This document shows, one piece after another, positions 1 through 9,140 of a stretch of DNA of 64,000 bases (position 1 is its first letter; every line of letters starts with the position of its first letter). The stretch is from NCBI RefSeq assembly GCF_004339805.1, contig NZ_SLUI01000004.1, forward strand, positions 62,001 to 126,000. Direction: 5' to 3'. Below the pieces are notes generated by a model. It searched no databases and had not been told where the DNA came from. It worked only from the letters and a program-made list of their open reading frames with translations. The position numbers and the translations under genes were made by a program. The DNA is from Anaerospora hongkongensis. GTDB taxonomy: Bacteria > Bacillota > Negativicutes > Sporomusales > DSM-15969.

Positions 1-677
1 TAGTCCAGATTATTCGTAAACAGCTCAGCCGGTGTCTTGCCGATAAGCTGTTCATGGGTGGTTTTATACTGGTTAATTAAAGCCGGATTAATCCGTGTCA
101 GCCGTTCGTGGTGCATGACATAATCAAGCACGGCATCCTTATCAATCTCATCATTCCACCGAACAGGCTGATCAAGTGTCATAACAAAACAGCCATCCAG
201 CGATTGGGAGAAAAACAGCTCAAGCAGCTGCTGCTTTTGATAGAGCCCTGCTTCTGTTTTCTTGCGTTCGGTTATATCCGACACCTGCCATAAATGGCCA
301 TAAAATTCATTTTTTATAAAGACGGGCATATAATTATAGCCGAGTACCCGGCCATCAGTAAGACGGTATTCTAAGTTCGTTGCTTTTGTGCGGCAGCCAC
401 TGACTTTAGTGATATGTCTGCTAAAGCTTCTGCTGCTGCCTACCAGGGGATGAAACCGCTTAAGCAGTTCCTGCCCGTTTATACCAACGAAAGTATCTGT
501 TGCCGGTAAATGCCACATATGACAAAAAGAATCATTAATAAACAGCACATTGTGGCGGCTGTCTTCCAGCAAAAGCGCGCAGTCCAGATGGTTAAGGCTG
601 GCTGCCAGTTCAGCGCTGCTTAGCTCCAGGCGTTGATTGGCCTGATTCTCTAATTTCATTATACTTTGGGGAGACAT
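1..677 (-). CDS. PAS-domain sensor protein, N-terminal part (cut by window edge)
   Basis: An uninterrupted minus-strand frame runs from an ATG at 677 to base 1, with a GAGGTG ribosome binding site 7 bases before the ATG. About 225 residues are visible and the 3' end lies outside the window. The visible part has a short coiled start (ENQANQRLELSSAEL), then a PAS-like domain of about 100 residues ending in the typical exit motif SDITERKKTEAGLYQKQQ, then the start of a second sensor domain. Such proteins usually continue into a histidine kinase, GGDEF or sigma-54 activator module, but the output domain cannot be seen. It is divergent from the glycogen operon. I am confident of a PAS protein; the function is unknown. 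Confidence 0.75.
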   Translation of the reverse strand, partial: MSPQSIMKLENQANQRLELSSAELAASLNHLDCALLLEDSRHNVLFINDSFCHMWHLPATDTFVGINGQELLKRFHPLVGSSRSFSRHITKVSGCRTKATNLEYRLTDGRVLGYNYMPVFIKNEFYGHLWQVSDITERKKTEAGLYQKQQLLELFFSQSLDGCFVMTLDQPVRWNDEIDKDAVLDYVMHHERLTRINPALINQYKTTHEQLIGKTPAELFTNNLD

Positions 678-835
678 GACTATTCACCTCGGGTGCAGTA
701 TAGGGAAATACTGCGGCATGGCTAAGGTTATTCTATCACGCTCTCCCTAAAATTGGAAGACAATTTCCAATCATAAGGAGGAATATTCGCTTCTTTACTA
801 TCCTATGCAAATCAATCAGCACAAGAACCGCTCGA

Positions 836-864
836 TTGAAAATTTATAAATAAGTGAATATAAA
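836..864 (+). promoter_or_regulatory. Probable sigma-70 promoter of the glycogen operon
   Basis: TTGAAA (836-841), a 17-base spacer and TATAAA (859-864) form a good vegetative promoter about 70 bases before glgB. Further upstream, in the same 261-base gap, ATTGGAA/TTCCAAT arms at 752-758 and 765-771 could be an operator or a hairpin. Nothing else recognisable lies between 678 and 938. Confidence 0.55.
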
Positions 865-938
865 AACAAAGGACTTTTATCATTCAAGCGGCGAATTTTT
901 CCAGTAATAAGCGATATATTTAGGTAAGGGACGTGAAC

Positions 939-2843
939 ATGGCGATGACAAGCAATGAAGCCAGTGATTTTGACCTGTATCTATTTCACGAAGGACGGCA
1001 CTTCCATAGTTATCGCTTTATGGGTTCCCATATCCGGAGCATTGAAAACAAGCAGGGAGTGCAGTTTACCGTATGGGCTCCTAATGCAGCCGCAGTTTGT
1101 GTGATCGGCGATTTTAACCAGTGGCAGGGTAACACGCACTGGCTAAACCGAATCAGTGATTCAGGAATGTGGACCTTGTTCGTACCGGATGTTTGTGAGG
1201 GAATGCTGTACAAATACGAAATTCATACCACGGACGGCAGAGTGCTGCTGAAAGCTGATCCTTATGCGTATGCTGCTGAACTCAGGCCTGGCACTGCCTC
1301 AAAAGTCACTGCTGTTAACCGCTATCAGTGGGGTGATGACGAATGGCGCAGCCGGCAGCGCACGGTCAGCTACCGCAGTCCGATGGTTATTTACGAAGTT
1401 CACGCCGGTTCCTGGCAGCGTAACAGCGACGGCTCCTTTCTGACTTACCGGCAACTGGCAGAACAGTTAGTGCCCTATGTTGCTGCTATGGGCTATACGC
1501 ACATTGAGCTCTTGCCGCTGGCTGAGCATCCGCTCGATGAGTCCTGGGGATATCAGGCAACAGGCTATTATGCGGCGACCAGCCGCTACGGCGACCCCGC
1601 TGATTTGATGTATTTGATAGACTGTTGTCACCAGCAGGAGATAGGAGTCATCATGGATTGGGTTCCCGGGCATTTTTGCAAGGATGACCACGGCTTGCGG
1701 CAATTTGATGGTACGCCTTTATATGAGCACTGGCAGCGCGACCGGGCCGAGAACTATGGCTGGGGAACGTTGAACTTTGATTACAAAACACCTGAAGTGC
1801 GCAGCTTTCTTATCTCGAATGCGTTATTCTGGATGCAGATCTATCATGTTGACGGGCTGCGGGTAGATGCTGTCGCCAGCATGCTATACCTTGATTATGG
1901 CAAAGAGACGGGACAATGGTCGCCTAATGAATTTGGCGGCAGAGAGAATGTGGAAGCCATTAGTTTTATTCGCCAGTTGAATGAAGCAGTATTTGCCGAA
2001 TTTCCCGATGCCCTGGTCATGGCTGAAGAGTCAACTGCCTGGCCGCTGGTTACAAAGCCTGCCTATCTGGGTGGCCTGGGCTTTAACTATAAATGGAATA
2101 TGGGCTGGATGAACGATACGCTGCGGTATATGGCACTTGATCCCATTCACCGCCAGCGGGAGCATCAGCTGCTTACTTTTTCGCTTATGTACGCTTTTTC
2201 GGAAAACTTCGTTTTGCCTTTATCGCATGATGAGGTTGTACATGGCAAAAAGTCATTGCTTGATAAAATGCCCGGTGATTACTGGCAGAAATTTGCGAAC
2301 CTCAGAGCTTTCTATGGTTACTGGATGGCTCATCCGGGTAAAAAATTGCTATTCATGGGCGGCGAGTTTGGGCAGTTCATCGAATGGAATGAAGCGCAAT
2401 CGTTGGACTGGCATTTACTTGATTACGAAATGCATGGAAAACTGAAAGGGTACGTACAAAATCTCAATCAACTATACCGCAGCCAGATGCCTTTATGGCA
2501 GCTGGACCATGACTGGCAGGGCTTTCAGTGGATTGACTGCGATGATTACCGGCAAAGTGTAATCAGCTTTTGCCGAACTGATGTGGAGAATCATTTTATC
2601 ATTGTGGTTGCTAATTTTACACCGGTAGTTCGGTATCAGTACCGGATTGGTGTACCCAAGAGCGGTTGGTATAAGGAAATTATGAATAGCGATGCAGCAA
2701 TTTACGGTGGTTCAGGCCAGGTAAATGCAGTTGTGTCGACGGAGACTAAAGAATGGCATGATCAGCCATATTCGCTGGAGTTGAAGCTGCCGCCACTGGC
2801 CTGCATCTATTTGCAGTGGACAGCAGAGCTTGCTAGTGATTGA
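939..2843 (+). CDS. glgB: 1,4-alpha-glucan branching enzyme GlgB
   Basis: Makes alpha-1,6 branches in glycogen by moving glucan segments; cytoplasmic. Numbering from a GTG at 933, the protein has an N-terminal CBM48 domain (about 35-115: [20 protein letters not shown]) and a GH13 barrel. The nucleophile Asp is in DGLRVDAV (D312), the acid/base Glu in VMAEEST (E365) and the third acid in LSHDEVVHG (D433). The length of about 635 residues fits the shorter GlgB class. I prefer ATG 939 over GTG 933 because AAGGG at 926-930 is then 8 bases away. It is the first gene of the glg operon, 27 bases before glgC. Confidence 0.96.
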   Translation: MAMTSNEASDFDLYLFHEGRHFHSYRFMGSHIRSIENKQGVQFTVWAPNAAAVCVIGDFNQWQGNTHWLNRISDSGMWTLFVPDVCEGMLYKYEIHTTDGRVLLKADPYAYAAELRPGTASKVTAVNRYQWGDDEWRSRQRTVSYRSPMVIYEVHAGSWQRNSDGSFLTYRQLAEQLVPYVAAMGYTHIELLPLAEHPLDESWGYQATGYYAATSRYGDPADLMYLIDCCHQQEIGVIMDWVPGHFCKDDHGLRQFDGTPLYEHWQRDRAENYGWGTLNFDYKTPEVRSFLISNALFWMQIYHVDGLRVDAVASMLYLDYGKETGQWSPNEFGGRENVEAISFIRQLNEAVFAEFPDALVMAEESTAWPLVTKPAYLGGLGFNYKWNMGWMNDTLRYMALDPIHRQREHQLLTFSLMYAFSENFVLPLSHDEVVHGKKSLLDKMPGDYWQKFANLRAFYGYWMAHPGKKLLFMGGEFGQFIEWNEAQSLDWHLLDYEMHGKLKGYVQNLNQLYRSQMPLWQLDHDWQGFQWIDCDDYRQSVISFCRTDVENHFIIVVANFTPVVRYQYRIGVPKSGWYKEIMNSDAAIYGGSGQVNAVVSTETKEWHDQPYSLELKLPPLACIYLQWTAELASD

Positions 2844-2870
2844 TTGTTAGTAGGGGAGGGTGTGACGAGT

Positions 2871-4043
2871 ATGATGAAAAAAGAATGTGTAGCAATGATC
2901 CTTGCCGGAGGCCAAGGCAGCCGGCTGGGTGTACTGACCAAAAGCCTGGCAAAGCCAGCCGTACCCTTTGGTGGTAAATACCGCATTATTGACTTTCCGC
3001 TCAGTAATTGTCATAACTCCGGCTTGGATACGGTTGGTGTGTTGACACAGTATCAGCCATTTGCACTGCACAATTATCTGGGAATCGGCAGTGCCTGGGA
3101 TTTAGACCGCAAAACGGGCGGTGTCTTTGTACTGCCCCCCTTCGTGAAAGCACGCGGCGGCGAGTGGTACAAAGGCACCGCAAATGCCATTCACCAGAAC
3201 GCAAATTTTATCGATCAGTTTAATCCTGAATATGTGCTGATTCTGTCGGGCGATCACATTTACAAAATGGATTACTGCCAGATGCTGGAGTATCATAAGC
3301 AAAAGGGCGCTGAGGCGACCATAGCTGTAATTGAGGTTCCCTGGGAAGATGCAAGCCGTTATGGCATTATGAATACCGACGAAGCACATCATATCCTTGA
3401 ATTTGAGGAAAAACCGAGGAAACCGAAGAGTAATCTGGCTTCCATGGGTGTATATATATTTAACTGGAGTCTGCTGAAAAAATATATGGAGGAAGATGAT
3501 CAGGATAAAGGCTCCAGCCATGACTTTGGGAAAAATGTTATCCCGAAAATGCTGAAAGGCAGTCAAAAGCTGTTTGCGTATCCTTTCCGGGGCTATTGGC
3601 GGGATGTAGGAACGGTAGAAAGCCTCTGGGAAGCAAATATGGATTTGCTGACTGAAGAGCCTGCTTTAAATCTGCACGATTATAACTGGCGCATTTATTC
3701 CGTTAACCCTACTCAACCGCCGCATTACATTGCTGCTACCGCCCAGGTACGCTGCTCGCTGGTCAGTGAAGGCTGCCAGGTATTTGGCGAGGTTGATCAC
3801 TCGGTTCTTTTTCCGGGAGTTCACATTGGAGAAGGCGCCGTTATCCGTGATTCAGTTTTAATGCCAGGGGTGAATGTCGGACGCAACTGCCGGGTGGAGC
3901 GCACCATTATCGGCCATGACGCTGTGCTGGCCGACGATTGTGAAATTGGCTGCCAGGGAGAAGGCGTAGATGTCACGGTTGTTGGCGAAGGTGCATTCGT
4001 ACCGGCAGGTACGCAGGTTCCGCGAAGTGCTGTAATCGAGTAA
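2871..4043 (+). CDS. glgC: Glucose-1-phosphate adenylyltransferase, catalytic subunit GlgC
   Basis: Makes ADP-glucose from glucose-1-phosphate and ATP, the committed step of glycogen synthesis. The nucleotidyltransferase signature GGQGSRLG is at residues 13-20, followed by [15 protein letters not shown] and the sugar-phosphate/metal region [10 protein letters not shown]. The C-terminal third is a left-handed beta-helix (hexapeptide-like runs). The start is ATG 2871 (or 2874) behind GGGGAGGG at 2853-2860; an upstream TTG in frame lacks a proper ribosome binding site. The length is about 390 residues. The intact catalytic motif here, and its absence in the next gene, suggest a GlgC/GlgD heteromer as in other Firmicutes. 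Confidence 0.96.
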   Translation: MMKKECVAMILAGGQGSRLGVLTKSLAKPAVPFGGKYRIIDFPLSNCHNSGLDTVGVLTQYQPFALHNYLGIGSAWDLDRKTGGVFVLPPFVKARGGEWYKGTANAIHQNANFIDQFNPEYVLILSGDHIYKMDYCQMLEYHKQKGAEATIAVIEVPWEDASRYGIMNTDEAHHILEFEEKPRKPKSNLASMGVYIFNWSLLKKYMEEDDQDKGSSHDFGKNVIPKMLKGSQKLFAYPFRGYWRDVGTVESLWEANMDLLTEEPALNLHDYNWRIYSVNPTQPPHYIAATAQVRCSLVSEGCQVFGEVDHSVLFPGVHIGEGAVIRDSVLMPGVNVGRNCRVERTIIGHDAVLADDCEIGCQGEGVDVTVVGEGAFVPAGTQVPRSAVIE

Positions 4044-4056
4044 GAAGGAGGGCAGG

Positions 4057-5178
4057 ATGCAGATGAAAAATGTTCTTGGTCTAATCAACTTACATGAAAA
4101 TGAAGAGTTTCTGAAAGAAATTACCCGACACCGCAGTCTGGCCGCCGTGCCTTTTGCCGGACGGTACCGGCTGATTGACTTTATTCTTTCCAACATGGTG
4201 AATTCGGGCATATACAATGTAGGAATTCTGGTTCCCAACAAATACCGGTCTTTAATGGATCATCTCCGCTCCGGCAAAGAGTGGGATTTGGCGCGCAAGC
4301 GGGATGGATTGTTTATTCTGCCGCCTACTCATGCGCATTACGCAATGGGGATTTATAAAGGGGATATGCAGCATTTTTATAACCATTTGGACTACATTAA
4401 GCGCAGCGCCCAGCAATATGTCCTGATTGCCGGCAGTCATATGGTTTGCAACCTGAATTTTTGTGCCGCCTTTCAATTTCATGTTGATGAGCAGGCTGAT
4501 GTTACCGTTATTTATAAGCCGGAAGCGGAATGTGCCGGCGATTTTCCCCGGGCGACCGCAGTTCGTCTGGAGGGCAGCCGGATTGTTGATATGGAAGTGA
4601 ATCCGGGGAAAACAACCTGCAGCGATATTTCGATGGAAATGTATATTATGTCAAAAGAACGGTTAATTGAAATTGTCGAGAATTGTGTATCCCGCGGCGA
4701 ATTCGATTTTGTTAAAGACGGTATTATAAAAAATATCAGCCGCTTAAAAATTAATGGTTTTCCGCATCACCAATATGTGGCCAAGATTAATTCAATCCAG
4801 AGCTATTTCAAGCATAATATGAATTTGCTGAACTCTAATGTGTGGGAAGAGTTATTTGCCAAGAGCGGTCCGGTTTATACAAAAGTAAAGGATGAGGCTC
4901 CTACCAACTACCGTCAGACGGCCCAGGTGGCTAATTCTCTGATTGCCAATGGCTGCGTAATTGAAGGCCGGGTGGAGAACAGTATTATCTTCCGGGGAGT
5001 CAGGGTGCATAAAGGAGCGTATATCAAAGACAGCATCATTATGCAAAAAGGTGAAATTGGCGAAAACGCCATGTTGGACAGTGTAATTTGTGACAAGGAC
5101 GTACATATTACTGCCGGCCGCAGTTTGAAAGGAGATCGAAATTACCTGCTTGTTATAGAGAAAGGGATGGTGATATAG
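4057..5178 (+). CDS. glgD: GlgD, non-catalytic glucose-1-phosphate adenylyltransferase subunit
   Basis: A paralogue of GlgC with the same two-domain layout (nucleotidyltransferase fold, then beta-helix). The GGxGxRL loop is gone: the N-terminus reads VLGLINLHENEEFLKEITRH before the retained VPFAGRYRLIDFILSN. This is the GlgD type, which in Firmicutes acts as a regulatory or stimulatory subunit of GlgC. The length is 373 residues. A GGAGGG site precedes ATG 4057, 13 bases after glgC. The role as partner is from the family; no activity can be read from the sequence. Confidence 0.93.
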   Translation: MQMKNVLGLINLHENEEFLKEITRHRSLAAVPFAGRYRLIDFILSNMVNSGIYNVGILVPNKYRSLMDHLRSGKEWDLARKRDGLFILPPTHAHYAMGIYKGDMQHFYNHLDYIKRSAQQYVLIAGSHMVCNLNFCAAFQFHVDEQADVTVIYKPEAECAGDFPRATAVRLEGSRIVDMEVNPGKTTCSDISMEMYIMSKERLIEIVENCVSRGEFDFVKDGIIKNISRLKINGFPHHQYVAKINSIQSYFKHNMNLLNSNVWEELFAKSGPVYTKVKDEAPTNYRQTAQVANSLIANGCVIEGRVENSIIFRGVRVHKGAYIKDSIIMQKGEIGENAMLDSVICDKDVHITAGRSLKGDRNYLLVIEKGMVI

Positions 5179-5180
5179 GA

Positions 5181-6605
5181 ATGCCGAAAGTACTGTTTGT
5201 CGCTGCCGAAGCAGTTCCCTTTATCAAGACCGGCGGTTTGGCCGATGTTATCGGATCACTGCCGAAAGAGCTTGTAAAAGAAGGGGTTGATGCCCGGGTT
5301 ATCCTGCCGAAATACAGTGAAATACCCAGTCATTACCGGGAAATAATGGAACCGGTCCATACTCTTGAGGTTCCGGTTGGCTGGCGCCGTCAGTATTGTG
5401 GTATCGAAAAACTGGAGTACCAGGGGATCACCTTTTACTTTATCGACAATGAATATTACTTTAAACGCAAGGGACTGTACGGGCATTATGATGACGGCGA
5501 GCGCTTTGCCTATTTCTGCCGGGCTGTGCTCGAGTCCCTGCCGTATCTGGATTTTACACCGGATATCCTGCATTGCCACGACTGGCATACCGCAGTTATT
5601 CCGGTATTGCTTGCTGCACACTACCGGGAAGCGTATCCTGAGCTGCGCACGGTATTTACTATTCACAATCTGCTCTATCAGGGGGTCTTTGCCAAGGAAG
5701 TACTTGGTGATCTGCTTAGCTTAGGAGATGAATATTTTACCGCGGGCAGACTGGAGTTTTTCGGCGCAGTAAACTACATGAAGGGCGGACTGGTGTTTGC
5801 TGACCGGTTAACGACCGTGAGTCCCACTTATGCGGAAGAAATTAAAACGCCGTATTTTGGCGAAAAGCTGGATAGCTTGCTGCAGAGCCGTGGCAATGAC
5901 CTGTATGGCATTATTAACGGACTCGATTATGACTTGTACAATCCGCGCATTGACGACTGCATTGCTGTTCCTTATACCTGGCGGTCTAGCGGCCGGAAAT
6001 TAAAAAATAAAATGAAGCTGCAGGAGCATGTGGGTTTACCGGTAAGAGCTGATGTGCCTGTCGTGGCGATCGTATCCAGACTGGTAGCGGCTAAGGGGCT
6101 TGATTTAGTGGCCCATGTAATTGAAGAAATAATAGCGGAAGATATTCAGTTAATTGTACTTGGCACAGGTGAGGAGCGTTATGAAGGTATGTTCCGGCTG
6201 GCAGCGCACCGGTATCCTGACAAGGTATCAGCCAATATCTTTTTTGGCGAAGAATTAGCGCATAAGATCTATGCCGGTGCCGATATTTTCCTGATGCCTT
6301 CTTGCTTTGAACCTTGTGGAATTGGTCAACTGATTGCGCTCCGGTACGGCACACTGCCTGTTGTAAGGGAAACGGGAGGGCTGAAAGACACCGTTCAGCC
6401 TTACAATGAATATACTGGCGAGGGAAACGGCTTTAGTTTTGCTAATTATAATGCACACGATATGCTGGATACTCTGAGGCGGGCACTTGCTGTTTATCGG
6501 CAGGGGGATGTTTGGGAACGGATTATCCGCAACGCAATGCGCAGTGACTATAGTTGGAGTCAGTCGGCGCAACAGTACCGGGAGCTTTACCATCAACTCG
6601 TTTGA
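5181..6605 (+). CDS. glgA: Glycogen synthase GlgA (ADP-glucose)
   Basis: GT5 glycogen synthase, 474 residues, which transfers glucose from ADP-glucose to the non-reducing ends of glycogen. The N-terminal KTGGLADV motif (K16-V23) binds the ADP-glucose phosphates. The C-terminal Rossmann domain carries GTGEERYEG and the conserved block MPSCFEPCGIGQLIALRYG with the catalytic Glu of the E-x7-E pattern. The start is ATG 5181, two bases after the glgD stop, with its ribosome binding site inside the end of glgD, which points to translational coupling. Confidence 0.96.
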   Translation: MPKVLFVAAEAVPFIKTGGLADVIGSLPKELVKEGVDARVILPKYSEIPSHYREIMEPVHTLEVPVGWRRQYCGIEKLEYQGITFYFIDNEYYFKRKGLYGHYDDGERFAYFCRAVLESLPYLDFTPDILHCHDWHTAVIPVLLAAHYREAYPELRTVFTIHNLLYQGVFAKEVLGDLLSLGDEYFTAGRLEFFGAVNYMKGGLVFADRLTTVSPTYAEEIKTPYFGEKLDSLLQSRGNDLYGIINGLDYDLYNPRIDDCIAVPYTWRSSGRKLKNKMKLQEHVGLPVRADVPVVAIVSRLVAAKGLDLVAHVIEEIIAEDIQLIVLGTGEERYEGMFRLAAHRYPDKVSANIFFGEELAHKIYAGADIFLMPSCFEPCGIGQLIALRYGTLPVVRETGGLKDTVQPYNEYTGEGNGFSFANYNAHDMLDTLRRALAVYRQGDVWERIIRNAMRSDYSWSQSAQQYRELYHQLV

Positions 6606-6671
6606 ATTGATCAAAATAGATGAATGCCTGACAGTAAGTATAAGAGAATGCTTTTATAATGGGGGGAGTTT

Positions 6672-9116
6672 ATGTTTACTGACTGGCAAGCCTTTCGGGC
6701 AGCCTTTCTGAATCAATTACAGTCGATGCACGGCAAAAGCCTTGAAGAAGCTTCCCCTGAGGATAAGTATACGGCTTTGGCTGTAATGGTGCGGGAATAT
6801 ATCAGCAATGCCTGGGTCCAAACGAATAAGCACTATGAAAACAAAGGGGAAAAGCAAGTCTATTATTTTTCCATTGAATTTTTGATCGGACGGCTGCTTG
6901 GTGCCAATCTACTCAATATTGGCGTCCGCTCCGAGTGGGAAAAGTGGCTGGCAGAATTAGGGATTGACTTAAACCAGTTGGAAAACGAGGAACCGGATGC
7001 CGGTCTGGGCAATGGCGGCTTAGGTCGTCTGGCCGCTTGTTTCCTTGATTCGATGGCATCACTGCAGCTTCCCTGTCACGGCTGCGGCATCCGCTATAAA
7101 TACGGGCTTTTTGAACAAAAGATCCTGGACGGCTACCAGGTGGAACATCCGGATAACTGGCTGAAAAACGGCTGTATGTGGGAAATCCGTAAGTTTGATA
7201 AGGCGGTACAAGTTAAATTCGGCGGAACTGTCTGGTCAGAGGAAAAAAACGGCAAACTGGTTTTTCACCATGACAATGCGCAGACCGTTCTGGCTGTTCC
7301 CTACGATATTCCGGTAATCGGCTATCAAAACAGTACGGTGAATACGTTAAGGCTGTGGAGTGCCGAGACGGTTCAGGAGGATTTTGACTTACTGGCATTT
7401 AATCAGGGCAACTATGTCAAAGCAGTAGAGTACAAATATTCGATAGAATCAATTTCGGAAATTTTGTATCCTGATGACAGCCACTATGAAGGCCGTGTGC
7501 TGCGCTTAAAACAGCAGTATTTTCTGGTTTCCGCCGGCCTGCAGAGTATTGTGCGCCGCTTTAAGAAAAAACACGGCTCGATCCTGGACTTTGCCGAGAA
7601 AATTTCGATTCACATTAATGATACTCATCCGGCAATGGCAATACCGGAGCTGATGCGCATCTTAATGGATGAAGAAGGGCTGTCCTGGAATGAAGCCTGG
7701 CAAATTACCAAAAATACCATTGCTTATACCAACCATACCATATTGCCGGAGGCTTTGGAAAAGTGGCCGGTTGATATCATGAAGTCATTGCTGCCGCGAA
7801 TCTTTATGATTATTGAAGAACTGAACAAGCAGTTCTGCAGTCATCTGTGGAGTCATTATCCCGGAGACTGGCAGCGCATTGCTTCTATGGCCATTATTGC
7901 TGATAACTATGTACACATGGCCCATCTGGCCGTGGTTGGCAGCTACAGCATTAATGGAGTTGCCAAAATTCACACGAACATCCTGAAACAGGATGTTATG
8001 AAAAACTTCTATCATTTCTATCCCTACAAGTTTAATAATAAAACAAACGGGATTACTCACCGCCGCTGGCTGCTGAAAGCCAATCCTGATTTAGCGCGGT
8101 TAATTACTAATTCAATCAGCCCCAGCTGGATATACTATCCCCAGTATCTGAGTACGCTCCTGCGCTACTCGGAGGACGCTGCCTTTCTAGAAGCGCTGGA
8201 TAAAATTAAAGAAACCAATAAAATGAACTTTGCTAACTGGGTGCACAATAAATATGGCATCACGATTGACGGCAGTTCGATTTTTGATGTTCATGTCAAG
8301 CGGATTCACGCCTACAAACGGCAGTTAATGAATGCGCTGAGAATTCTCGAGTTGTATACGCGGTTAAAGGAAAACCCTAATCTGGAAATGGTACCGCGAA
8401 CTTTTATTTTTGCTGGTAAGGCGGCACCTGGCTATTTCCTGGCAAAGCGGGTAATTAAGCTTATTACAACCTTAGCCGCGGTTATTAATAATGACTCCAC
8501 CATTCAAGGCAAGATGAAGGTCCTGTTCCTGGAGAACTATAGTGTATCCCTGGCAGAAATGATTTTTCCTGCTGCTGATGTAAGCGAGCAAATCTCTACT
8601 GCCAGTAAAGAGGCCAGCGGTACCGGCAACATGAAGTTCATGATGAACGGCGCGGTGACGATCGGTACGCTTGATGGGGCAAATATCGAAATTCATGAAG
8701 AAGTAGGCGATGATAATATTGTCATTTTTGGACTGACTGCCAAAGAAGTGATGAATTATTATCAAAATGGCGGGTATCGTCCGTGGGAACTGGTGCAGTC
8801 CGATACGCGCCTGCGGAAACTGCTGGATCAGTTGGTAAATGGAAGTTTGCCTGTGCCGCGCGAGGAATTCCGCGTTCTCTATGATTCTTTGGTCAACAGC
8901 GATGAGTTTTTTGTACTGAAGGATTATGCTGCTTATGTGGAAGCTCAGGAAAAAATTGATATGCTTTATCGCGACAACAGCCGCTGGAATAAGATGTGTT
9001 TGTCTAATATTGCTCATTCCGGCAAGTTTTCCAGTGACCGTACCATATCAGAATATGCCATCGGAATTTGGAAGGCCAAACCGGTAGTCATTGGCGATAT
9101 TCTGGAGCCCTATTAA
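6672..9116 (+). CDS. glgP: Glycogen/maltodextrin phosphorylase GlgP
   Basis: GT35 phosphorylase of 814 residues that releases glucose-1-phosphate from glycogen with inorganic phosphate, using pyridoxal phosphate. The PLP lysine is K655 in EASGTGNMKFMMNGA; GNGGLGRLAACFLDS near residue 115 is the conserved substrate/PLP region. The length matches the bacterial family. ATG 6672 is preceded by GGGGGGAG. The gap of 66 bases after glgA is the largest in the core operon but holds no clear terminator, so cotranscription is likely. Confidence 0.96.
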   Translation: MFTDWQAFRAAFLNQLQSMHGKSLEEASPEDKYTALAVMVREYISNAWVQTNKHYENKGEKQVYYFSIEFLIGRLLGANLLNIGVRSEWEKWLAELGIDLNQLENEEPDAGLGNGGLGRLAACFLDSMASLQLPCHGCGIRYKYGLFEQKILDGYQVEHPDNWLKNGCMWEIRKFDKAVQVKFGGTVWSEEKNGKLVFHHDNAQTVLAVPYDIPVIGYQNSTVNTLRLWSAETVQEDFDLLAFNQGNYVKAVEYKYSIESISEILYPDDSHYEGRVLRLKQQYFLVSAGLQSIVRRFKKKHGSILDFAEKISIHINDTHPAMAIPELMRILMDEEGLSWNEAWQITKNTIAYTNHTILPEALEKWPVDIMKSLLPRIFMIIEELNKQFCSHLWSHYPGDWQRIASMAIIADNYVHMAHLAVVGSYSINGVAKIHTNILKQDVMKNFYHFYPYKFNNKTNGITHRRWLLKANPDLARLITNSISPSWIYYPQYLSTLLRYSEDAAFLEALDKIKETNKMNFANWVHNKYGITIDGSSIFDVHVKRIHAYKRQLMNALRILELYTRLKENPNLEMVPRTFIFAGKAAPGYFLAKRVIKLITTLAAVINNDSTIQGKMKVLFLENYSVSLAEMIFPAADVSEQISTASKEASGTGNMKFMMNGAVTIGTLDGANIEIHEEVGDDNIVIFGLTAKEVMNYYQNGGYRPWELVQSDTRLRKLLDQLVNGSLPVPREEFRVLYDSLVNSDEFFVLKDYAAYVEAQEKIDMLYRDNSRWNKMCLSNIAHSGKFSSDRTISEYAIGIWKAKPVVIGDILEPY

Positions 9117-9140
9117 TCTTTTACATAGGCCGGTGATGAT

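Noticed and set aside
813-860. Tiny open frame (14 codons) between the PAS gene and glgB
   Set aside because: Its only ribosome-binding-like sequence is about 30 bases away and the frame runs through the -35/-10 region of the glg promoter.
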